DNA of 64,000 bases, taken from assembly GCF_964031165.1 (NCBI RefSeq), contig NZ_OZ035011.1, forward strand, positions 739,928 to 803,927, read 5' to 3'. Source of the DNA: Rickettsiella endosymbiont of Rhagonycha lignosa. Lineage in GTDB: Bacteria > Pseudomonadota > Gammaproteobacteria > Diplorickettsiales > Diplorickettsiaceae. A model generated the notes under the pieces. That model was not told where the DNA came from. It was given only the letters and a program-made list of their open reading frames with translations, and did no database searches. Below, one piece after another: positions 52,702 to 61,300 of this stretch. The number at the start of each line of letters is the position of its first letter. Positions within the stretch are counted from its first letter, which is position 1. The position numbers and the translations under genes were made by a program.

Positions 52702-54816
52702 ATGTCAAAAAACGATGTCGGATCAGTAACAAATGCTTTACTAGGCAGCAACGATCTTACAGTGGCTAATTTAGCCAAACTAGGTCACTTAATTAAAGAT
52801 GAATGGCATAAGTTTTTAAAAAACTCTACCAAAAAAATTCCCATAAGTCCTAAATTTAGTTCAGACCCTATATTTAAAAAATTTTTGGCCACTCAACTTC
52901 AAATTTATATTGATAATGCAAAGATTGAACGTATACAGAATATTCAGGAACTTAAAAATAAATTAATAGATGTACATGAAAATTTAATAATATGGAAAGA
53001 CAACCCAGAGAATGACAGTTTAAATTCTTCACAAAAATCGGAAGCTGAGAAAAAATTACGTCAAGAAACAAAGTCTAAATCAACAGTCGATAAAAACGAG
53101 CGCTATGCAATCAATATCGGTCTACAAAGCCTGGTTTTTATTCTTTGCCAGCAAAGTGATTTCGTTATAGAAACAAAAGAAGAAAATAAAAAAAAGAAAG
53201 AAAGAAAAAAAAGAATTTTTGTTACTCGCTTTGAAAAATTGAGCACTAAAAAAGCTTTATCGAAATTTGTTTCTAAACGAATTAGAAGCTTAAATTATCA
53301 CTTTAAACTTAGTAACGAAGAGCCATCCAATATACAACAAAAAGTTGAAAAAAAACTTGAAGAGATTTCAGCTCATCAAACCCCGAATATCAAGAAAAAA
53401 ATCATCAAATATACCGGTAAGATAGTGGCTCTCCTTGCATCCATAGCTTGCGGTCTAACAACTGGTGGTGCTATTTATTTACTGGGGCCTAGTTTTTTAG
53501 CACTCGCTATTTCCTTGGGAATATTTACTATTTTAGTTGCTCTTACATTTAATCGTCGCTTCACTGGTATTGCTATATCATTAGTATGTGGATTAGTTAT
53601 GGGCGCGACTGTTTATTCACTAGGGCTTTTACTCACTCCTGGCTTAGCTTTGCTATTTAGCGCTATTACCTTAGGACTCTTAACAGGCATATTTGGTTTT
53701 ACAGCTAATTTTGGTTTTTTTTCAAAGAATTTTCCTGGTTTTCTTCTTAACTTGGTAAAAAAAGCAGGTATAAGTGAATTTATTGACAATAATGGAAATC
53801 GCAAACAATTTTCTGCAAATTATAAATATCTATTAATACCGCTGATTACATTTTCGTCGCTAACGGTAGGTGCAGGGACTGTGGCCTTAACTTATATTAC
53901 TATTTTAAGTCTATTTACTAAGCTTGCCACGATATTACCGATACTCGCCCTAGTCTGGCCACCCTTACCACTGATTATTGCGGGTGTCTTAGCCGGAGCT
54001 GTTGGCATTGCCTTGACAGTCGCTGTGTTGACAGCTTCTTTAGATATCTTAAAAAAAGTGGCTGCGTTAAATCTGGGTTTTGTACCACTGTGCAAATATG
54101 CCTATGAAAGTTGCAAAAATTGGGTTGCAGACTTAAGAAATTTAAACGCACGTGATATAATCGGTTTAGTTATTTTGTTGTTATTACTCCCTGTTGCGTT
54201 AGGCGGTTTGGCTTACTTTCGTTATACCGCTGGCATTGATTTATCAGCCTTTATTGGGGCAACCGGCGCTATCGTTATGGGAGTTGTAGCTTATATTGCA
54301 CAAATGGCTTTTATTTGTTTATCTGTTAATAAGCTAAAAAATGCTATCATAAATCCTTCAGCTGCTTCTAATGATTTCTCAGCACTGACTGTTAATGCCG
54401 TTGGTAATGGAGTGTTAGTTTACGATGGTTCTCCTTCGTCATTTGCAGGCATGATATCTTGTTCCCTTAATTCTTTTTGTGGAAATATGTCTGAACCCGA
54501 TCTGAACAAAGAGTTCAGATCCCGACAAACAGCAAAAATTATTGAAGAAGTGGAAAATTTTAATACGAAGGTTAAAACTGAGCCATCTGCGTCTATAAAT
54601 AATTTTGAGCCAAATCAAAGGAACTTAAATTTAAATGGTTTTCCAATAGAGGAACCATCGAATGGTCTTCCTAGTCCTACTAGATCTGATAATGGGCTTT
54701 TTAATAACGGTGGCTATTCTGCTCTTATAGGCCAGACGCTTTTTCCTATTCCTAAAGGTAGTAATAGTTCAACAGTAGAAGCAAACTCTCGACTAGCTCC
54801 CGCAGCTACTCATTGA
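52702..54816 (+). CDS. Large polytopic membrane protein, candidate effector
   Basis: The start is the ATG at 52702 (GCGAGG upstream), giving 704 residues. The N-terminal 230 residues are soluble, highly charged and helical, with a KKKKERKKR-like basic stretch at about 170. About eight to ten Gly/Ala/Leu-rich membrane spans follow between residues about 235 and 560. The last 130 residues are disordered-looking, rich in Asn, Ser and Pro. No family is recognised. A cytosolic head, membrane middle and polar tail without a signal peptide is compatible with a host-membrane-targeted type IV effector, but a plain inner-membrane protein is possible. Confidence 0.6.
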   Translation: MSKNDVGSVTNALLGSNDLTVANLAKLGHLIKDEWHKFLKNSTKKIPISPKFSSDPIFKKFLATQLQIYIDNAKIERIQNIQELKNKLIDVHENLIIWKDNPENDSLNSSQKSEAEKKLRQETKSKSTVDKNERYAINIGLQSLVFILCQQSDFVIETKEENKKKKERKKRIFVTRFEKLSTKKALSKFVSKRIRSLNYHFKLSNEEPSNIQQKVEKKLEEISAHQTPNIKKKIIKYTGKIVALLASIACGLTTGGAIYLLGPSFLALAISLGIFTILVALTFNRRFTGIAISLVCGLVMGATVYSLGLLLTPGLALLFSAITLGLLTGIFGFTANFGFFSKNFPGFLLNLVKKAGISEFIDNNGNRKQFSANYKYLLIPLITFSSLTVGAGTVALTYITILSLFTKLATILPILALVWPPLPLIIAGVLAGAVGIALTVAVLTASLDILKKVAALNLGFVPLCKYAYESCKNWVADLRNLNARDIIGLVILLLLLPVALGGLAYFRYTAGIDLSAFIGATGAIVMGVVAYIAQMAFICLSVNKLKNAIINPSAASNDFSALTVNAVGNGVLVYDGSPSSFAGMISCSLNSFCGNMSEPDLNKEFRSRQTAKIIEEVENFNTKVKTEPSASINNFEPNQRNLNLNGFPIEEPSNGLPSPTRSDNGLFNNGGYSALIGQTLFPIPKGSNSSTVEANSRLAPAATH

Positions 54817-54843
54817 TAAGCAACTAGCGTTGACTTAGACTTA

Positions 54844-55527
54844 ATGTTAAGATTTTTGCAGAGAAAAGCAAAATCTATGTCTAAGTCAACGAAAGCTTAT
54901 CCAGATAAAAACAGCATTTACCCAATACCGGGTGTCACTAGAACCTGTTTCCTAAAAAACATTATTTCGCATCCACAAATCATCATCGGTGATTATACCT
55001 ATTACGATGATCCAGACGATATTCATCACTTCGAAAAAAATGTCTTATATCTATTTGACTTCATGCAAGATAAGTTAATTATTGGCAAGTTTTGCCAAAT
55101 CGCTAGCGGTGTTCGTTTTATCATGAATGGTTCCAATCATGCTATGGATGGAATTTCTACGTATCCTTTTAAAGTATTTGGCAAGGATTGGAGTTCTGCG
55201 AGCATGAATGTGGTCAGTAAAGGAGATACTGTTATTGGTCATGACGTATGGCTAGGTAACTCAGCTACTATCATGCAAGGGATTAACATTGGTCATGGTG
55301 CCATTATTGGTAGCAATGCCTTAGTCACTAAAGATGTCGATGCTTATTCTATAGTCGGGGGAAATCCTGCCAAACTTATACGCTATCGTTTTTCCGAAGA
55401 AAATATTGAATTTTTATTAAAATTAGCCTGGTGGAATTGGTCAATAGAAAAAATTACTGACAATTTAGCAGCCATTACGCAAGGAGATTTTGCTGCACTC
55501 AAATTTATGCTACATAAAAACATATGA
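54844..55527 (+). CDS. Xenobiotic acetyltransferase, CatB/Vat family
   Basis: The 227-residue left-handed beta-helix acetyltransferase has hexapeptide repeats (VIGHDVWLGNSATIMQGINI, IGHGAIIGSNALVTKDV), the catalytic His in MNGSNHAMDGISTYPF, and the family end VGGNPAKLIRYRFSEE. CatB/Vat enzymes acetylate chloramphenicol or streptogramins; related proteins acetylate sugars. The start may be the ATG at 54844 or at 54877. Its stop overlaps the next start by 4 bp, making a two-gene unit with the phosphotransferase. Confidence 0.85.
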   Translation: MLRFLQRKAKSMSKSTKAYPDKNSIYPIPGVTRTCFLKNIISHPQIIIGDYTYYDDPDDIHHFEKNVLYLFDFMQDKLIIGKFCQIASGVRFIMNGSNHAMDGISTYPFKVFGKDWSSASMNVVSKGDTVIGHDVWLGNSATIMQGINIGHGAIIGSNALVTKDVDAYSIVGGNPAKLIRYRFSEENIEFLLKLAWWNWSIEKITDNLAAITQGDFAALKFMLHKNI

Positions 55528-56465
55528 GTCATGAAGCCTGGCACGCTGATATCATTATTAATGAAGCGCAAGTAAAAAACTGTTTAGCAACACAGTTTCC
55601 TGAACTTTCACCTTTAAAAGAAATAATCTGTGTTGATGCAGGTTGGGATAATCTAGTTTTTTTAGTTAATCAAAAAATTATTTTTCGCTTTCCGCGTCGA
55701 AAAATAGCGGTAGCATTGATTGAACAAGAAAATCAGGTGTTAAAAAATTTGCAGTCGTATATCACATTACAAATTCCTAATCCTGAATTTATCGGTTGTC
55801 CAAGTAAAGGTTTTCCTTATCCCTTCCATGGTTACGCATTGATACCCGGAGTAGCCGCTGAAAGGGCGGATTTAACCTTGCCGCAGCGTATCGCAAGTCT
55901 AAAGCCCTTAACCGAATTTTTAAGTCAATTACATGCTATTGATAGTAAACATGTCGCAAATATAGGGGCTAAAGTTCCCATATTTGATCGGACGCATATT
56001 CAAAAATCCATAGCAATTTTACAAGAACGTGTCCAAAAAATCTTGGGCTTAACTATTTATAAACTAAATGCTCAATGCTTTCAGCAAGAACTTAACTTAA
56101 TACAAAAAATAAAATTACCAGCCAACGAGCATTGTTTAATTCATGGTGATTTATATTGTCGTCATCTTATTTTTAAGAATAAACGATTAACGGGGATTAT
56201 CGATTGGGGTGATGTGGCTATCAGTCATAAAGCGGTTGATTTAGCCGTAATTTGGAGCTTTTTTCCAGCAAGCTGCCATCAGGAATTTCTGCAATTGTAC
56301 GGTCCTGTCGATCCAATGACTTGGCAATATGCACGATTTCTCGGTTTATATACGGGATTTACATTAGTATTGTATGGTCATGCGACCGAAGATAAACCTT
56401 TAATCAAAGAAGCGTTGGCGTCGATTAAAAGAATTAATCCAGATTTATTTCTGAAAATTAATTAA
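55524..56465 (+). CDS. Aminoglycoside/macrolide phosphotransferase-like protein
   Basis: The 313-residue protein has an APH fold with GWDNLVFLVNQKIIFRFPRR in the N-lobe, catalytic loop CLIHGDLYCRHLIF and metal-binding GIIDWGDVAISHKAVDLA. It is closest in character to APH(2'')/MPH-type kinases, with the usual DWG. It overlaps the acetyltransferase gene by 4 bp (ATGA). Substrate and any resistance are not proven; many chromosomal members act on unknown metabolites. Confidence 0.82.
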   Translation: MSHEAWHADIIINEAQVKNCLATQFPELSPLKEIICVDAGWDNLVFLVNQKIIFRFPRRKIAVALIEQENQVLKNLQSYITLQIPNPEFIGCPSKGFPYPFHGYALIPGVAAERADLTLPQRIASLKPLTEFLSQLHAIDSKHVANIGAKVPIFDRTHIQKSIAILQERVQKILGLTIYKLNAQCFQQELNLIQKIKLPANEHCLIHGDLYCRHLIFKNKRLTGIIDWGDVAISHKAVDLAVIWSFFPASCHQEFLQLYGPVDPMTWQYARFLGLYTGFTLVLYGHATEDKPLIKEALASIKRINPDLFLKIN

Positions 56466-56476
56466 ACGTTGCTTTA

Positions 56477-57292
56477 TTAACGCTGGCATTGTTGACAATA
56501 CACACTGCTGCGTTGGCCAATACGTGCAAGTTGTAGTGTAGATTGACATTGTAAACAGGGGAGTCCAGCACGACCATACACGTTTAAGTGCTGCGTAAAA
56601 TATCCAGGTTTCCCTTCACTATTTAAAAAATCTTTTAAACTAGTACCCCCTTTTTTAATTGCTAAACGTAAAATAGCTTTAATAGCACTGACTAATAGCT
56701 TTAAATCGCAAAGTAATAATGTTTTGGCAGGCTTCAAGGGATTTATTTTAGCCATAAATAACGCTTCGGTAGCATATATATTACCCACGCCCACCACAAC
56801 GCGCTGATCCATAATTGCCGATTTGATGGGTAATTGTTTTTTAGCCAATTGTTGTCTTAAATAGAATGCAGAAAATTGGCGACTAAGTGGTTCAACACCC
56901 AAATTTTTTAACAATGGGTGCCGTTTAGGATCTTCATTCGTATAGAGCAGTGCCCCAAACCGACGCGGATCAGTAAAACGGAGTAGGGTGCCATTATTCA
57001 AAAGAATATCGACATGATCGTGTTTCCCAGGAGTAACGCATTCATCCAAGATCCTCAGTCGTCCAGACATACCAAGATGAATAATAATGTTACCTTGAGC
57101 CGTAGCTACACAAAGGTATTTTCCGCGGCGGGTAACTTGCGTAATGGTGAGACCGACTAATTGCTGTAAATCTTGCGACGGAATAGGCCAACGCAAACTA
57201 GGCCGACGGATCAGAAATTTTTGTATAATTTGATTTTGTATTGGAGTTTGTATACCCCGCAACGTGGTTTCAACTTCAGGCAATTCAGGCAT
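56477..57292 (-). CDS. mutM: Formamidopyrimidine-DNA glycosylase
   Basis: The 271-residue enzyme has the N-terminal catalytic PELPEVETTLRGI (Pro2 nucleophile), GRRGKYL-like and LGMSGRLRI motifs, VGVGNIYATEALF (helix-two-turn-helix) and the C-terminal zinc finger CLQCQSTLQ...YCQQCQR. It removes 8-oxoguanine and cuts the strand. Complete, and convergent with the phosphotransferase gene 11 bp away. Confidence 0.96.
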   Translation of the reverse strand: MPELPEVETTLRGIQTPIQNQIIQKFLIRRPSLRWPIPSQDLQQLVGLTITQVTRRGKYLCVATAQGNIIIHLGMSGRLRILDECVTPGKHDHVDILLNNGTLLRFTDPRRFGALLYTNEDPKRHPLLKNLGVEPLSRQFSAFYLRQQLAKKQLPIKSAIMDQRVVVGVGNIYATEALFMAKINPLKPAKTLLLCDLKLLVSAIKAILRLAIKKGGTSLKDFLNSEGKPGYFTQHLNVYGRAGLPCLQCQSTLQLARIGQRSSVYCQQCQR

Positions 57293-57421
57293 AGAAAGCG
57301 ATAATTTATCTTTTCAAGGATAATAGCAAATTTAGTGCTCGCTAACTAATTTTCTTTACAAAATGATGGAGAAATTGTTTCATCTGCTTGTCCTGTGTTC
57401 AGTTGTAATTAGGAAACTAAA

Positions 57422-58009
57422 ATGAAAATTAGCTGGGTTACTCTATTATTTATAACATTGACCGATCGATCACTACGTTTACGTCAAAAATTATGGCGGG
57501 GACTTTACAATAAAATTGTATCCAGAGACAAACTAGGTCAGTTTTTATTTATGAATTATGGATACGAGGATCAACATAATAAGCAATCCTTATATTTAGA
57601 GCCTGAGGATGAACCCTTCCGATATTTTATTCAATTATACCATTTTGTTATTCAAAGTCTTGAATTGCAAAACAAAGACGTTATGGAAGTGGGTAGTGGG
57701 CGTGGCGGTGGCGGTTCTTTTATCATACGTTATAAAAAACCTCGTTCTTTCATTGGTATTGATTTGTCAGAAAAGGCAATTAATTGGTGCAAACATTACT
57801 TTCAATTTAAAAATACAAGCTGGATACAAGCTAGGCAAACGCTAGCTGCTAACAACGAGGTTATACCTGCTAGACCACCAGAAAATCCTGTCAATCGAAT
57901 AAACATTGCATCTAGTTCTTCTTTCTTTCAAGCTAATAATTCTTCTGGAGATACCCTTACTCCTGAACAAAACAATACGAAAGAGCAAAAAACAAATTCC
58001 CCTAAATAA
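57422..58009 (+). CDS. Truncated SAM-dependent methyltransferase with unrelated tail
   Basis: Of 195 residues, the first 133 look like the N-terminal half of a class I methyltransferase: motif I DVMEVGSGRGGGGSFI, then FIGIDLSEKAINWCKHYF. The expected later motifs are missing, and after about residue 137 the sequence turns into a polar Asn/Ser/Pro/Gln-rich tail ending KEQKTNSPK. This looks like a truncated gene fused to new sequence. Methyltransferase activity is unlikely. The tail is similar in character to the end of the membrane protein at 52702. Confidence 0.7.
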   Translation: MKISWVTLLFITLTDRSLRLRQKLWRGLYNKIVSRDKLGQFLFMNYGYEDQHNKQSLYLEPEDEPFRYFIQLYHFVIQSLELQNKDVMEVGSGRGGGGSFIIRYKKPRSFIGIDLSEKAINWCKHYFQFKNTSWIQARQTLAANNEVIPARPPENPVNRINIASSSSFFQANNSSGDTLTPEQNNTKEQKTNSPK

Positions 58010-58321
58010 ATTAATGTGGGATGATGAGCGGTGTAGATAGCATATTAGGATCTAATTGGGTGTGGATTTTTTTGCATAACTAGTTCAAGCTTACTTGTAT
58101 GTTCATCTTTCTCTTGAGGAAAAATAACTCCCTGTTTCCTTAACTCTTGATATATTATAAATTAATATTATTAACACAAAATTAAATATTTAATTTATTT
58201 TTTAAATATTATTTAATTTTTTTAACTAAAAAAATAATGCATAAGAATATAATATTGAAATTAAATACCCTTAGTTTATACTAAAAATAGAACATTAAAA
58301 ATAAAGCAAAGGAAATGCAAA
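58010..58321. other. AT-rich spacer before the second giant gene
   Basis: No gene is seen in 312 bp. The second half is extremely AT-rich, so promoter or PmrA-box matches there are not meaningful by eye. AAAGGAAATGCAA (from about 58308) gives a usable ribosome site for the next gene. Confidence 0.35.
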
Positions 58322-61300
58322 ATGTATAAAAAAAATAAAAAAAAGGGAGTTAATTCTGAATTCACATTAAATTTTTCAGAAAATATTAAACATTTAAAGA
58401 CATCGAATCAATTGCGTGTTAAGCGTGGTAATGATGGAACGCTGGTCGAAGCGACAGCAAAAGGCCAATATAATTATTGGTTAAATCAAGACGATCTCAA
58501 CGAGATCGTTCGTTTAGGATATAACACTTATGCAGGAATAGTAGGAAGCAACGCAAAATTTGCAGTATCTGCTTCACTATCTGACTTAACGATTAACTTA
58601 GAGGCATTTTTATTAAAAACTAAAGAATCCGCTGAAGTCAGAATGACTTTAATTATACAATTAGAAAGTTTGAATTGGGTAACTTTGGTTATTTCTTATA
58701 AAGATAGACAGTGTACTGCTTATTATACGGATTCAAAAAATCATCCCATGCCGCCTGAATATTATCAGCTGCTTTTTGATCAGTTTAAAATACAGCCAAT
58801 AAGCTTAAGTCCAGGTTTTTTGCAACAAACCGAGGATTATAATTCTGGTTTATGGGCTCTTGAAAATGCAGTCAGTCTGAATCAGATGCTTATTGAAAAT
58901 CAATCAATGTATTGGTTAATAAATCAATTGCAATTATCCCGCAGTAAAGAATATTTTGAGACCAGACGACAATTTCTTTCAGAAAAACTTCGCGCTGACC
59001 CTGGATGGCATGAAAGACATCCTATGTTTATTCAGGAATTTAACCCACAACGTGAATCTTTACCCTCTTCATTCCGCCGTATCTCCTCTTCTTCATCACT
59101 CCATAGAGATGATGCAAAACGATTAAAATTAGCGCCTAAAGATGAAAAAGAAAAAATAATAATCTTATTAGAGACTTTTGTTGAAACTTTTATGAGAGTT
59201 TTTACCAAAAATTTGGGTAAATATCATTTATTGGCAAAAGGTGAGCTATTAACAGAAGAAGCATTAAAAACCGAACTAAAAACAGGATTAACCGGTGCGT
59301 TACTTGGAATAGGTATTTCTCAAAGTTTAGTTGGATCAATTCCTTCACTCGTCGCTTCATTACGAATGATTAGTGGTAAATTTTATATATCAAAAGATAA
59401 AGCTCAAAAAATTACTAAGATTTTTTCTAAGCTTAACCCAGGTAGTTTAAGCAAACTTTTATCCGCAGCGGCAGTTGATATTTTTTATAGCTATGAAAAT
59501 CAATTTATGATGATAACGGATAAAGCCGGCGACAAGGTTGCTATGGAAAAGTTAGCCGAAGATGCCGTAGGCCGAGTATTTAACTCTATAGCAAAACTTA
59601 CTGAAATAGATAGTTTTATTTCCGAGGAACTAATCGTACAAGGGATATTGCAAGGTCCATCGGAAAAATTCTTTGACCCGAGTGTTAAAACAGCCAGACT
59701 GAGAATCTCGGGAAATATTGTACAAGATAAAAGTGGAAAAGATATCAATACTGCAAATTTATATGAAAAAGTAGGTTTAGTTATTTTTGATGCCTATGGT
59801 CAACCCAATAAATATTATGCCAATAAAGATCATTTCAGAAATCATCGCTATGGTTACCGAAGAGTTTTAAATTGGGAGCAAGAAGTAAAGGGTGAACTAA
59901 AACAAAGTTTGAAAAATCAGTTTTTAATAGAAAACTATCCTCAAGAAGAAAGTCTTTTTCAGTTTGTTTCCAGAGGATATAATTATGTTTTAGAGACAGA
60001 GACGAATGCATCAGAAGCGCAACGTATTTTAGATAAAATAGAGCATCGAAATTCCGCCCAATCTTTTAAAAAGGAATACGAATACCCAAGTAAGATGCCT
60101 ATTTTGTTTGATTTAAGAAAGCCTATAATAAATTTTAGCGGAAGAGTAGAGCTCCTTAAAACATTGCACGACATCTTACTATCGGAAAGAACGATAGCCA
60201 TCGTGCCAACTTTATCTTCCTTAGATATTTTATCAAGCCCATCCTCCAGCAGCTCCTCTCAAGCAGCGAGTGGTTCTTCATTTTCTATTACTGGTTTAGG
60301 GGGAATAGGTAAAACTCAGCTCGCCTTGCGTTATGCTGAGCTTTATGCCAGAGACTATGATTATAACGTTTTATGGATTAGTGCTGAAACTAAAGAGAAC
60401 TTGGCCTATTCCTTTCAAAAACTGGCCAACAAATTGCAGCTTATCATCACAGATAGCTATGGCTCAAAAAAAGATCTGGAAGAAATTGTCGATGCCGTAT
60501 ATGAATATTTTTCCGATAGAAAAAGTCTATTTATTTTTGATAATGTTGAGAATTATCGTGCGATAACAAATTATTTACCTAAAACTATGTTGGGTAATAA
60601 ACCGACATTGCTAATTACTTCACGTTATTATAATTGGGAGAATGTTGCTTCAGTGTTATCGTTAGGGGTTTTTACCGAACAAGAAACCGAAGAGCTTATC
60701 AAAAAATCTTTAGATTTAAGCGATAATACTGAAAATGAAAAAATAAAGGAATTGAATAAATTACTTCAAGGTTTACCTTTAGCATTACAACAAGCGCTTG
60801 CTTTTATTAAACTTAAACAAAATACCGATGCTAATTTTTCTCTCGAAGACTATATAAAACTTTACAAAGAAAAATGTCAACTCTTATTGAATTTTGATTT
60901 CTCGAATTACAGCAATGATCTCTATCTGCAGACTGTATATACAACCTGGCTCATTACCTTAGAAAAAATTAGATCTCATGCAGTGGGTGAAGATGCGATA
61001 GAGGCTTTATATATTATGGCCTATTTAGACCCAGATAACATTTCAATTACAAAATTTTATTATTTAAATCATATTAATTGTAATTTAAAACTATATGATT
61101 TAGATGCTATTATGCACTTGTTAACTAGTTATTCCATGATAAATCGAGGTCAGGAAAATAAATTTACCATCCATCGATTGCTGCAACAGGTTATACGGCT
61201 TTATCTCGAGCAAGATAGACCTAAATTTGAAGACGTAATAAAAAAAACTCAAAAATTGCTGATTCATTTTGGTTTCAAAGATGATGAAGAAAATATTTTT

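Noticed and set aside
58150..58300. Regulatory repeats before the second giant gene
   Set aside because: Sequence is almost pure A/T, so every short motif match is expected by chance.
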